Shown one piece after another: positions 1-6,687 of a stretch of 9,421 nucleotides of DNA (position 1 is the first letter of the stretch; the number at the start of each line of letters is the position of its first letter). The translations under genes and the position numbers were made by a program. The notes beneath the pieces were generated by a model, which made no database searches, was not told where the DNA came from, and saw only the letters and a list, made by a program, of their open reading frames with translations. This stretch comes from Candidatus Borrarchaeota archaeon (lineage in GTDB: Archaea; Asgardarchaeota; Sifarchaeia; Borrarchaeales; Borrarchaeaceae): positions 1 to 9,421 of the forward strand of contig JAEORY010000120.1 of NCBI GenBank assembly GCA_016840645.1. The letters are read 5' to 3'.

Positions 1-76
1 CAATCTCTTTAGCTTCCAGTTCCGTTAATTTTTCCCAATAACTCAAATCTCTCACTTCCCCTTTAATTTTCTCCAA
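1..76 (-). CDS. N-terminal fragment of an unidentified leftward gene
   Basis: The minus strand is open from just inside a TAG stop (about position 85) to the window edge, encoding roughly L/M-E-K-I-K-G-E-V-R-D-L-S-Y-W followed by a charged, helix-prone stretch (E-K-L-T-E-L-E-A-K-E-I). That composition looks like real coding sequence, but about 25 residues do not identify a family. Possible starts are TTG at 76, GTG at 55 and TTG at 46; none has a well-spaced Shine-Dalgarno. A TATA-like CTTTTAAA lies within the palindrome at 92-106, about 23 nt before the TTG at 76. The gene would be co-directional with the aminotransferase gene, 60-80 bp downstream of it. Alternative: chance open frame. The product is unknown. 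Confidence 0.4.
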   Translation of the reverse strand, partial: MEKIKGEVRDLSYWEKLTELEAKEI

Positions 77-91
77 TGAATTCTAAACAAG

Positions 92-106
92 AGGCTTTTA
101 AAGCCT
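92..106. repeat. Perfect 7-bp palindrome in the intergenic gap
   Basis: AGGCTTT at 92-98 and AAAGCCT at 100-106 are exact inverse complements around one base. The outer TTCTA (81-85) and TAGAA (106-110) are also complementary. It lies between the end of the aminotransferase gene and the start of the left-edge gene. It could be a hairpin, an operator for a dimeric regulator, or simply a TATA-like core (TTTTAAA) with chance symmetry. Confidence 0.4.
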
Positions 107-130
107 AGAATTAGTTTTTAAACTTTTTTT

Positions 131-137
131 AAAAAAT
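131..137 (-). terminator. T-run directly after the aminotransferase stop
   Basis: On the minus strand the TGA stop (140-138) is followed at once by ATTTTTT and soon by further A/T runs. A T-rich tract just past a stop is the usual archaeal intrinsic termination signal. No stable hairpin precedes it. Confidence 0.4.
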
Positions 138-1289
138 TCATCTAAGAAACTGTCTTAGATTCCCTACGAAATAAAGGATATCTGTTTCAGTATTATAGAT
201 ATGAGGTGCTATCCTAATCATTCCTAGTCTTAAACTAAATTCTACTGGTCGCTCTAATTTACGTAGTGCTTCGGCAATTGGTCTACTGTCCTTTTCTGTG
301 GGTTTGAATGTTAGTATCGAACATCTATCTTCAGGCGGTGTTATAATGTCAATATTCTTGATTGAATTCAGTTGCTCGGCCAACATATCGACTAATTTCT
401 TGTTATGATCATAGATGTTTCTAATTCCGATATTTCTAAGGTATTTGATTGATTCTGCGAGCCCTAACTTCACGCTATATGCACTAGAACTGTATTCAAA
501 CTTCCTTGCTGTAGACGCATAGCTCAAATCGAGAGCGTCAAAATCCCACATGTTTTCTCTAGATCGCCAACCTACGAGTGCAGGTTCCAATTTATCACAT
601 AGATCCTTAGAAACGTAAGCTATAGCTGTCCCAAAGGGAGCGAGCAGCCATTTGTAGCTACCAGCAATGTAAATGTCGACGTTTAGTTCCTTTACGTTTA
701 TTGGCAAATATCCTGCTGCTTGTATGCCATCAACGATTAACAAGGCACCAACATCATGGACCTGCTTTGCAATTTTCTTTATATCATCGGAATCAAATTT
801 CTGACCAGTAAGATATTCTGCATGACTTAGAACAACAACCCTTGTGTTTTCATCGATTTCATTCAAAATCGTATCAATTGGAATTCGCCAGTTTTCAGCA
901 GTGATGAGCTTCACATTCACGTTTTCTTTTCGTGCTATTCTTAGCCAAGGATAGGTTACACTTGGAAATTCAACGCCGGTGGAAATGACTTTACCGTCCT
1001 TTAACTCTAAACTCCATGCAAACGAATTCAATGCCTCGGTAGTGCTGTTGAAAATAGCGATATCTTCTGCCTTACAACCAAATAGTTTGCCCCCCTCTTC
1101 CCTGAGACCATCATAAATCATGGTTTCCTTTTCCTCGTCTAAAGTTAAAGTTCCACCCCTAGCCAACTCCTTTTCAATTTCTGTCGATCTTTCGATGACA
1201 GGATTTGGAACGAGTCCAATACTTGCCGCATTTAAATAATCAACTGTCTTTGTAGTTGGAAAATCTTTTAAAACCTCTTCAGTGTCCAT
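138..1289 (-). CDS. Class V PLP-dependent aminotransferase-fold enzyme
   Basis: This 383-residue protein is full length for fold-type I class V enzymes (SufS/NifS, kynureninase and isopenicillin N epimerase relatives). Visible landmarks: an N-terminal substrate-loop region with Y-L-N-A-A-S (18-23); S82-T83-T84 at the phosphate-binding position; H156 in SHAEYLTGQ; the pyridoxal-binding D187 in IVDGIQAAG with Q190; and the Schiff-base lysine K213 in GSYKWLLAPFG. The C-terminal small domain carries a GMIRIAPHIYNTETDI segment near 356-371, with R359 a candidate for carboxylate binding. The cysteine loop of cysteine desulfurases is absent; the only cysteines are C72, C231 and C323. A desulfurase role is therefore unlikely, and an epimerase, lyase or transaminase on an amino acid is more plausible. 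The substrate cannot be read from sequence. There is no signal peptide, so it is cytosolic. The ATG at 1289 has no strong Shine-Dalgarno but a TATA-like box about 45 nt upstream. Confidence 0.9.
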   Translation of the reverse strand: MDTEEVLKDFPTTKTVDYLNAASIGLVPNPVIERSTEIEKELARGGTLTLDEEKETMIYDGLREEGGKLFGCKAEDIAIFNSTTEALNSFAWSLELKDGKVISTGVEFPSVTYPWLRIARKENVNVKLITAENWRIPIDTILNEIDENTRVVVLSHAEYLTGQKFDSDDIKKIAKQVHDVGALLIVDGIQAAGYLPINVKELNVDIYIAGSYKWLLAPFGTAIAYVSKDLCDKLEPALVGWRSRENMWDFDALDLSYASTARKFEYSSSAYSVKLGLAESIKYLRNIGIRNIYDHNKKLVDMLAEQLNSIKNIDIITPPEDRCSILTFKPTEKDSRPIAEALRKLERPVEFSLRLGMIRIAPHIYNTETDILYFVGNLRQFLR

Positions 1290-1322
1290 TTAATCACTAC
1301 CCAGTTTTTTTAGTTTTTCGAC

Positions 1323-1409
1323 TTAAGTAATTATAAAGCTGTATATTTCCCCTTTAATAATCTCAGATATATAACTAACAACTGCAAGAATCAATGATTT
1401 TCTTTCCAT
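1323..1409 (-). CDS. Possible 28-residue small ORF, hypothetical
   Basis: An ATG at 1409 opens a frame that ends in TAA at 1325-1323, 33 bp before the aminotransferase start and on the same strand. The peptide begins MERKSLILAVVSYISEI and ends in K-G-E-I-Y-S-F-I-I-T. It has a basic start, then a hydrophobic stretch with two glutamates, which could be an amphipathic or weakly membrane-active helix. GAGG at 1423-1420 lies 10 nt before the ATG, and a TATA-like TTTATTAAC lies at 1449-1441. It is short enough to be chance, and a TATA-like box for the next gene overlaps its end. No family is recognised. Confidence 0.25.
   Translation of the reverse strand: MERKSLILAVVSYISEIIKGEIYSFIIT
1332..1339 (-). 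promoter_or_regulatory. TATA-like box for the aminotransferase gene
   Basis: The minus strand reads CTTTATAA here, a good archaeal TATA match. Transcription would start about 25 nt on, near 1309, leaving a leader of about 20 nt before the ATG at 1289. The box overlaps the 3' end of the possible small ORF at 1323-1409, so the ORF and the promoter need not both be real. Confidence 0.4.
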
Positions 1410-1740
1410 TATACTCAATCCTCTACATTATTTCGAAATAGTTAATAAAGAGTTACACTTGCGGCAACATTTCCAAGATGGTAAAAATCATTTTCTTCGT
1501 TTTCTTGATATTCTAAAGATTTAAGTTTAGATTTCAAATTTGGAGAGAATTTTATCATTAGAATAAACTATTAAATTTTCAGAAATAAATTGCATGCGTT
1601 TATGATTATTATAGAACCTTTTTGTCATGCTTAACTGAAACTTTGTCTATTTAACAACAAGATTTTTGTAATATTGCAGTAGATGTCATTTATGTCAAAA
1701 CGACTGATGATTAAACAAATAGCAATAGGAGAGATATACA
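1410..1740. other. AT-rich intergenic spacer between divergent genes
   Basis: About 330 bp with no ORF beyond a dozen codons on either strand that I would support, and no tRNA or repeat array. Upstream of the rightward gene the best TATA-like match is CTATTTAA near 1647-1654, which would give a leader of about 65 nt. It is weak and not listed separately. The spacer presumably holds the promoters for both directions. Confidence 0.5.
1727..1731 (+). promoter_or_regulatory. Shine-Dalgarno AGGAG fixing the start at 1741
   Basis: AGGAG lies 9 nt before the ATG at 1741, complementary to the archaeal 16S 3' end. It is the strongest ribosome-binding site in the window and supports the glutamate run being the true N-terminus, not an upstream read-through. 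Confidence 0.7.
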
Positions 1741-3939
1741 ATGTCTTTTAAAGAAGTTGATGAGACGGAAATAGAAGAAGAGGAAGAAGAGGAAGAAGAG
1801 GAAGAAGAGGAAGAAGAGGAAGAAGAGGAAGAAGAGGAAGCTGTAGACACAAAAGAACTACCAAAACCAGTGATAACGGAATACGTTCCTAAGGTTAAAG
1901 AAGGATCCATTTTATTTGAGATACCACGAGGGCGTGTGATTGTAGACTTAAAAGAAGAAGATCTTGAACTTATGACCGATAAAGATCTTTCGCCTGCTTG
2001 GACGAAGGCTGGCGAAGCAAATAACAAAAGGATTCTTGCCATCAACTCTGAGACCACGAGTGCTGTTTTAAAAGCGGATGGCACTGTTGAAAAAATGAAG
2101 GCAACAGGTCTTATAGGTTTTTACAATCCGAACAAGAAAAATAGGGTATGGGACGTCGACAGCTACTGGGAAAATCTTGAAAATACCGATTTAGCTCCTA
2201 GAGAGGGCTTATGCCACATAGATATCTATGAATTGGAACCTGGTGAATTACGCGCGAAAAAATACGCTTTAAAAGAAGTAGAACCTCTTTTGAGAATTGA
2301 GGAATCTGTAAATGCAGCACCAGGAAAGGATACAGGACCTAGTGTCTTAATGAAGGATAAGGAGACGATTACTAAAATAACAGTGAGCGTTAGCAATGTA
2401 TCAAAAACGAAGTTGGAAAATATAACAGTCGAAAAAGAATTGCCTGGAGTCCTAAGGGGAATAAGTGACATAGAAGTTGATACAGGCACTCACAAAAAAG
2501 AAGGCAACAAGGTAGTATGGTCAGGATTTAGTTTAGATCCCAATAGCACTCAATCAATGAGTTTTAAAGTTCCAATGAGCGCAAAAACGATAGATCCTCT
2601 AATAACTGGGGATATCACTGCCAGCTATGTAGCGCCCGATATGACTATATCAGGTATTACTTTTATTGGATCTGATGGTTACACCAAGAACGTGACCTGG
2701 ATCGATAAGGATGAGATAGATATGAGTCCTGGTCGCTGGAACTGTGCGATCGAGTTCGAAAACCTGTCTACCTTTGAAGTCTTGCTTCGTGAAGTGGAGG
2801 TCTATCGACAGACAGCTGAAGAAAGCATCTTCAAGAAACGCTCGGACCGGCGACAACAACTGATAGTCGACGAAGAACGCCTTGATGTAACGCTTAGCCC
2901 GGATACCGAGAATAAATGGACCAAAAGCTTTGTGTTCCCAGATCCAAAAGAAGAACCGATTATGAAACTGCCCAGCTTTGGTCAAAAAGTTGACTTCTCG
3001 GTCAAAAACATGTTTATGAGGGAACTTACTGGCTCTGTAATAATGTCTGGTAGTGAGGTGACAGTTGCCGCTATGGACTTAGAAAAGTCATTTGACAGAA
3101 ATGAAATCAGCGCTGCCGAAACAAAACCGATTATAACTACATTGACTGTAATCAATACTGGTTCTGCTCGATTTAATGACTTGATTTTTGAGGACACGAT
3201 TCCTTCAGGATTTGATGTAGTCGACCAAGATAAAATTGATTTAAATCTAATTCGACCAGTAGAAGGAACAACAGAATTGCAAAAAATACAGATATTAAGA
3301 GCGGCAAAAGTAGACTTACCAGATGAAAAAGACCTGAAAAAAGAAAGAAAACTAATTGTATCACTTCGTGATGTCAGAAAACAGGGTAATATTGGCGCAA
3401 TCCTACCAGGGGATCGTGTTGAGATAGAGTACCCTCTTCAACCAGTGACTCCAGAACCTGGGACTGAACATACGCCACCCTTTACAGCAACGGCTGATGT
3501 TTTGCCACCATTTACTGAGGCTGCTAAATTTGATGTCTCTGTAGAAGAAGAAAAACTGATCATTAAACCATATGTCTGGCGTAAAGTACGTGTTGGAAAA
3601 TCGATCCAAGAAGGTTCGACTAAGAGCGAATATGCGATCAGTATCTATTACCACAACAAATTGAAATCTGGAGAAATTGCACTTGTTACTGATGACGAAG
3701 CAAGCCTTCCCGACATTACTATTAACGATATTCTGCCTGAAGGCTTCACTTTAGTCTCAAGTGATCCAAATATCAGCGATCAAAGACCGAGACTGATTGA
3801 AGGTAAAAGTTTCACCGTCTTAGAATGGTCCATCAAGGATGTCCAACCAGATCAAATGGTGGAGATCAAATATGCCATAAAAGGCGAGCCTGGAGCTGTA
3901 TACAAAGCCAGAGAGGCTCAAGCACTTCTCACAGCATAA
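1741..3939 (+). CDS. Poly-glutamate, DUF11-like repeat protein of unknown function
   Basis: The 732-residue product has no signal peptide, transmembrane helix or lipobox, so it is predicted cytosolic. The N-terminus holds 22 consecutive glutamates (12-33). A unique region follows (about 45-200). About four beta-sandwich units come next, resembling the DUF11/conserved-repeat fold. Unit 1 is about 207-300 (VSVSNVSKTKLENITVEKEL). Unit 2 is about 312-430 and more diverged (CAIEFENLSTFEVLLREVEV). Unit 3 is about 463-590 (VINTGSARFNDLIFEDTIPSGF). Unit 4 is about 600-732 (ITINDILPEGF, then LEWSIKDVQPDQMVEIKY). The signature D-x-(I/L)-P-x-G-F after a strand pair is clear in units 3 and 4. DUF11 units usually occur in secreted or surface proteins, so a cytosolic version is odd. 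The gene stands alone, with a strong Shine-Dalgarno before it and a hairpin-plus-T terminator after it. A scaffold or partner-binding role is only a guess. Confidence 0.85.
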   Translation: MSFKEVDETEIEEEEEEEEEEEEEEEEEEEEEEAVDTKELPKPVITEYVPKVKEGSILFEIPRGRVIVDLKEEDLELMTDKDLSPAWTKAGEANNKRILAINSETTSAVLKADGTVEKMKATGLIGFYNPNKKNRVWDVDSYWENLENTDLAPREGLCHIDIYELEPGELRAKKYALKEVEPLLRIEESVNAAPGKDTGPSVLMKDKETITKITVSVSNVSKTKLENITVEKELPGVLRGISDIEVDTGTHKKEGNKVVWSGFSLDPNSTQSMSFKVPMSAKTIDPLITGDITASYVAPDMTISGITFIGSDGYTKNVTWIDKDEIDMSPGRWNCAIEFENLSTFEVLLREVEVYRQTAEESIFKKRSDRRQQLIVDEERLDVTLSPDTENKWTKSFVFPDPKEEPIMKLPSFGQKVDFSVKNMFMRELTGSVIMSGSEVTVAAMDLEKSFDRNEISAAETKPIITTLTVINTGSARFNDLIFEDTIPSGFDVVDQDKIDLNLIRPVEGTTELQKIQILRAAKVDLPDEKDLKKERKLIVSLRDVRKQGNIGAILPGDRVEIEYPLQPVTPEPGTEHTPPFTATADVLPPFTEAAKFDVSVEEEKLIIKPYVWRKVRVGKSIQEGSTKSEYAISIYYHNKLKSGEIALVTDDEASLPDITINDILPEGFTLVSSDPNISDQRPRLIEGKSFTVLEWSIKDVQPDQMVEIKYAIKGEPGAVYKAREAQALLTA
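1774..1839 (+). repeat. Perfect 9-bp tandem repeat (GAAGAAGAG) x7 encoding poly-Glu
   Basis: Seven exact copies of GAAGAAGAG (1774-1836) are followed by one more GAA. They encode all 22 glutamates at residues 12-33. The uninterrupted purine tract runs 1773-1840, 68 nt. Because the unit is three codons, copy-number change stays in frame. The complementary strand reads as a poly-serine frame that is not a gene. Confidence 0.95.
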
Positions 3940-3993
3940 AATCCTTTAACCAATCCCCTTTATTTTTTATTTTGTGCATATCGGTTTTTTATG

Positions 3994-4028
3994 GAAGCAT
4001 ATCTACCTATAGAATGCTTCTATTTTTT
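3994..4028 (+). terminator. Hairpin plus T-tract after the DUF11-like gene
   Basis: GAAGCAT (3994-4000) pairs exactly with ATGCTTC (4014-4020). An inner TCT/AGA extension (4002-4004 with 4011-4013) sits past a bulged A, and TATTTTTT follows at 4021-4028. T-rich tracts also lie just after the stop (3959-3973 and 3985-3990), so termination may occur at several points. The next gene to the right is therefore probably transcribed separately. Confidence 0.55.
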
Positions 4029-4042
4029 AGAAAGATTAATCT

Positions 4043-4051
4043 GTTAAAATA
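4043..4051 (+). promoter_or_regulatory. Possible TATA-like box for the tRNA-binding protein gene
   Basis: GTTAAAATA at 4043-4051 would place transcription start near 4073. That leaves about 25 nt before the GTG at 4098, enough to include the GGTGA motif, but only about 10 nt before the ATG at 4083. The match is modest. Confidence 0.3.
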
Positions 4052-4097
4052 AGAAAACTATGTACCGTTATTTATCATAACTATGGTGGTGAATTTA

Positions 4098-4424
4098 GTG
4101 GTTGAAGTTTCTTTTAAGGATTTTCAAAAGCTGGATCTTCGTATTGGCAAAATTTTAAATTGCGAAAAGATTCCTGGAGCAAAAAAACTCTTAAAATGCA
4201 CTCTAGATATTGGCATTGAGACTAGAGAAACTATCGCTGGTATGGCAGAGTTTTTTTCCCCTGAAGAGCTAGTTGGAAAGATTGTTGTCGTCTTAGTTAA
4301 TCTAGAGCCTAAAAAACTCATGGGCGTTGAGTCACGCGGAATGATTCTAGCAGCCGATTTAGGAGGAACGCCATTTCTACTTACGGTTGAGGGTAATGTT
4401 CCAACAGGAACAAAGGTTCGTTAA
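4098..4424 (+). CDS. Stand-alone tRNA-binding OB-fold protein (MetRS-beta/EMAP II type)
   Basis: The 108-residue product (113 if the ATG at 4083 is used) is a single PF01588-type domain, as in the MetRS C-terminal/beta subunit, EMAP II, Arc1p, Trbp111 and CsaA. Family marks are F-x-x-L-D-L-R-I-G-K-I near the start, IPGAKKLLKCTLDIG, the RETIAGMAEFFSPEELVGK core, VLVNLEPKKLMGVESRGMIL and the terminal T-x-V-R-like end. Such proteins bind the tRNA elbow as dimers and act with MetRS or other synthetases. No synthetase gene is visible nearby. GTG 4098 is preferred because GGTGA (4088-4092), matching the archaeal anti-Shine-Dalgarno, lies 5 nt upstream, and the resulting N-terminus (MVEVSFKDFQKLDLR) has normal family length. 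It converges on the helicase gene, 75 bp apart. A chaperone-like CsaA role is an alternative. Confidence 0.88.
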   Translation: MVEVSFKDFQKLDLRIGKILNCEKIPGAKKLLKCTLDIGIETRETIAGMAEFFSPEELVGKIVVVLVNLEPKKLMGVESRGMILAADLGGTPFLLTVEGNVPTGTKVR

Positions 4425-4460
4425 AATCAACAGTTGGATAATTGCATACAATCAGATTGA

Positions 4461-4483
4461 AATAGGATATTAAGTTCCCTATT
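4461..4483. other. Small inverted repeat between convergent genes
   Basis: AATAGG (4461-4466) and CCTATT (4478-4483) can form a 6-bp stem with an 11-nt loop. It lies in the 75-bp gap between the tRNA-binding and helicase genes. No T-run follows on either strand, so a shared terminator is only possible. Confidence 0.2.
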
Positions 4484-4499
4484 ATGTTCTAGAGGCGAT

Positions 4500-6443
4500 T
4501 TAATCCTCAAAAAAAAGTCTTAGATGTTCTCCAAGGAGACTCGGCTCATAAGGAATGACGGAAGTATTTTCTCTTATCCATCCTGGCAGATAACCTCGGA
4601 GATACGGTGTGGCAAATCTATAATCCAGAAAAATAAGCGCTGCTCTATCTGTAAGGGAACGAATTGGTCTTCCAGCAGCTTGAGCAGCTCTTCGCATGGC
4701 AGGAATATTATAGCCATATATTCTTCCTTTCCCTGCAAATTTAGTATCATAATAACTGATCTGGGCTTGTATTATAGGTGTAGGACTAGCATAAGGGACT
4801 CCTACAATGATCACGGCATTCATTTCGTTGCCTGGATAATCTGCGCCCTCCGCTGAACGTCCTCCCATGACCCCTAGCAAAACTGCTCCATTAAAGTTTG
4901 CAAAGTCCTTAAATTGTTGTATAAGTTTATCATTTTCTTGAGAACTCATATGACGTTTCTCTGTTAACAAAGGTTTACTTAGGGCATCCTCTAATCCTTC
5001 AGTTAAGAGTCCATCGAGGACATTGTAACTTGCGCAGAACACGCCAATATTTTGAGGTGTATTCTTACAAATCTGGCTAATCAAATCGACCATTTTAGAA
5101 TATGTCTCAGGAGTTCGCTGTTTTAGTGCTGTAGAAACCCCCTCACAAATATATGCACATACGTTTTCGTTTGAATAAGGCGAAGGAAGTACCTCATTCT
5201 TTGTATCACTTGGAAGACCTATCTTATCAATGAATGCGCTAATAGGTTGTAATGTTCCAGATGCGCAAATAGTAGCAAATGCAGATTTTATAATAGGTTT
5301 TGTGCAATAACGAGGGTCAAGAGCAGAGATTGTTAATTGTGCATTGACTTTTCCAGAAGATTTGTACTTTTTTAGCAAGTGTGTAAAATCGATTCTTTTA
5401 CTAGTGTCTATCCATTTCATCATAAACTCTGCAGTCCTTTTAACAAATGAACGCGGATGTTTTCCCATCTTTAGCAATTGTTTTTGAATTACTTCTCCCG
5501 CTTTTATCATCTTATTGAAAAACATGTCATCTAAAGTTAGTCCAAGTCTTTTTTCTATTTGTTGAAGGAACTCTGATGGCTCAATAAACGTTTCATCTTC
5601 TTCTTTCTGAATGTTTTTGAGATTTTGCTCAAGAACACTGTTTAGCGCCTTTCCGAACTGTTCGATAATTTTTGAATTAAAATTTTTTGCCTCTTTAATC
5701 ATTGCCTTAATGCTATATTTAGAAATTGAATCACTCGCGATTTCAGTAGCGATTTGCGGGAGATTATGTGCCTCATCAAATATTAAGATACATTCGTGAA
5801 GTGGTTTTTCAAGAGATAATCTCAGAAAATTATCTCGAATGCTTGGATCGAATATATACAGATAGCTTAATGCTATAATATCTACCCGTTGTATGAGCCG
5901 TCTAGCAAATTCATATGCACAAATCTCTTCATTTTGACAAATTTCGAGAAGTTTTGCGCCAGTAGTTGGTTTTTCTAAAAAATAATGTTCAAGTTCTGCG
6001 ATGTACCATGGCTCATTTTGAATTTTCTCAAAGAAATTGCATCTTTTTCTCTTTTTCAATTCCTTGCACAGAAGAAGAGCCGATTTTGCGTCAGGAGCAT
6101 ATTTTTTGACAAGTTCGTTTAAGCAAGTCTCGTTTCTACCTCTTATTGCAAGACCAGAAACTTCACAACCTTTTTCTCGAATCTTATAAAGTTCCTCTAG
6201 GACGCGATCTGCCTGCCTATGCGTACGACAGCAGTAAATTATGGTTCTTCCCTCTTGTTTCGCGGACGTTAATGCGCCTACTAGCAGACTAATGGTTTTT
6301 CCAAGCCCGTTAGCACCCTCTATAACAAGGTGACCTCCCTCTTGTGCTACTTCATTGACGAGATTAATTAATTTACCTTGATAGGGTCTAAGACTCTTGT
6401 AGGGGAAGAATTTCTGTACGTCTATTGGAATCTGGTCTTTCAT
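4500..6443 (-). CDS. XPD/Rad3-family Fe-S DNA helicase
   Basis: This 647-residue protein is a superfamily 2 DNA helicase of the XPD/DinG/FANCJ group, expected to unwind DNA 5'-3' in repair or replication. In order: an N-terminal Q-like region (F13-P14 ... R19-P20-Y21-Q22); Walker A GANGLGKT (43-50); motif Ia YCCRTHRQ (70-77); and an Fe-S domain with C107, C126 and C135, plus C175 in the ICAYEFARR motif that supplies the fourth ligand in XPD. C169 is an extra nearby cysteine. The DEAH box is D223-H226. Helicase domain 2 has CASGTLQP (393-400), GVFCASYN (467-474), GVMGGRSAEGADYPG (524-538) and motif VI QAAGRPIR (588-595). Length and the closing LPGWIRE segment fit archaeal XPD. The ATG at 6443 has a weak Shine-Dalgarno. 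The start lies about 60 bp from the ancestral end of the HAD gene, so the two may once have been co-transcribed. Archaea lack a defined TFIIH, so the exact role is open. Confidence 0.93.
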   Translation of the reverse strand: MKDQIPIDVQKFFPYKSLRPYQGKLINLVNEVAQEGGHLVIEGANGLGKTISLLVGALTSAKQEGRTIIYCCRTHRQADRVLEELYKIREKGCEVSGLAIRGRNETCLNELVKKYAPDAKSALLLCKELKKRKRCNFFEKIQNEPWYIAELEHYFLEKPTTGAKLLEICQNEEICAYEFARRLIQRVDIIALSYLYIFDPSIRDNFLRLSLEKPLHECILIFDEAHNLPQIATEIASDSISKYSIKAMIKEAKNFNSKIIEQFGKALNSVLEQNLKNIQKEEDETFIEPSEFLQQIEKRLGLTLDDMFFNKMIKAGEVIQKQLLKMGKHPRSFVKRTAEFMMKWIDTSKRIDFTHLLKKYKSSGKVNAQLTISALDPRYCTKPIIKSAFATICASGTLQPISAFIDKIGLPSDTKNEVLPSPYSNENVCAYICEGVSTALKQRTPETYSKMVDLISQICKNTPQNIGVFCASYNVLDGLLTEGLEDALSKPLLTEKRHMSSQENDKLIQQFKDFANFNGAVLLGVMGGRSAEGADYPGNEMNAVIIVGVPYASPTPIIQAQISYYDTKFAGKGRIYGYNIPAMRRAAQAAGRPIRSLTDRAALIFLDYRFATPYLRGYLPGWIRENTSVIPYEPSLLGEHLRLFFED

Positions 6444-6486
6444 AATCTATCGCAATCCATCTCGATGTTCATAATTGCCGGAATAA

Positions 6487-6497
6487 TAAAAATAAAG
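6487..6497 (-). promoter_or_regulatory. T/A-rich element upstream of the helicase gene
   Basis: The minus strand reads CTTTATTTTTA about 45-55 nt before the ATG at 6443. It can be read as a TATA box for the helicase or as the T-rich terminator of the ancestral HAD gene, whose original stop is at 6507-6505. Position suits both. Confidence 0.3.
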
Positions 6498-6504
6498 CGC
6501 TTTT

Positions 6505-6531
6505 TTATTCACAATTGGGGAAATCCTTTAT
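6505..6531 (-). pseudogene. Severed original 3' tail of the HAD hydrolase gene
   Basis: Read leftward from 6531, this segment encodes I-K-D-F-P-N-C-E and then TAA (6507-6505). It is in frame with the HAD codon TTG at 7897-7895 if the TnpB element (6532-7894) is removed. It has no start and no longer belongs to an expressed frame. The evidence is the frame match, the natural stop, the T-rich tract that follows and the TTTAT at the junction. An 8-codon open stretch alone could be chance. Confidence 0.5.
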
Positions 6532-6550
6532 AATGTCTCCGCAAGAAGAC

Positions 6551-6570
6551 CCTCCCAACGTGTTGGGGGG
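6551..6570 (+). repeat. Left-end subterminal hairpin of the TnpB element
   Basis: CCTCCCAA (6551-6558) pairs with TTGGGGGG (6563-6570) around the loop CGTG, giving 8 pairs with one T-G wobble. It sits about 20 nt inside the inferred left end, where IS200/IS605 elements carry the imperfect palindrome bound by the Y1 transposase as single-stranded DNA. Confidence 0.6.
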
Positions 6571-6617
6571 ATGAAGTGCGTTGTTTTACTGGTTTCACTT
6601 TCACGGTAGTGTCCCCC

Positions 6618-6627
6618 AGTTTAAATA
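6618..6627 (+). promoter_or_regulatory. Possible TATA-like box for tnpB
   Basis: AGTTTAAATA lies about 60 nt before the tnpB start, a reasonable archaeal TATA match. Transcription would begin near 6650. GAGGAAGAG at 6674-6682 serves as the ribosome-binding site. Confidence 0.35.
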
Positions 6628-6687
6628 GCTGTTTGTGGATACTATCGTTAGTGATATGGCACTCAAGGGAACAGAGGAAGAGCTGTG

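Noticed and set aside
1410..1740. Possible RNA gene or regulatory RNA in the long spacer
   Set aside because: No tRNA cloverleaf, stable long stem or repeat array is visible; it is simply AT-rich.
1774..1839. CRISPR-like or phase-variable array
   Set aside because: The unit is 9 bp with no spacers, and copy changes stay in frame, so it is neither CRISPR nor a frameshift switch.
1695..2084. Minus-strand frame with a long poly-serine run
   Set aside because: It is the complement of the GAAGAAGAG repeat in the real rightward gene and has no other coding character.
4524..4856. 110-codon plus-strand frame
   Set aside because: It is antisense to the helicase C-terminal motifs and is serine-rich in the way typical of shadow frames.
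6514..6522. ATTGGGGAA, also found at 7842-7850 inside the element's right end
   Set aside because: This 9-bp direct match could suggest that the left end lies farther left (for example after TTCAC at 6508-6512). I kept 6531/6532 because that join restores a natural HAD end, but the match leaves the left boundary open.
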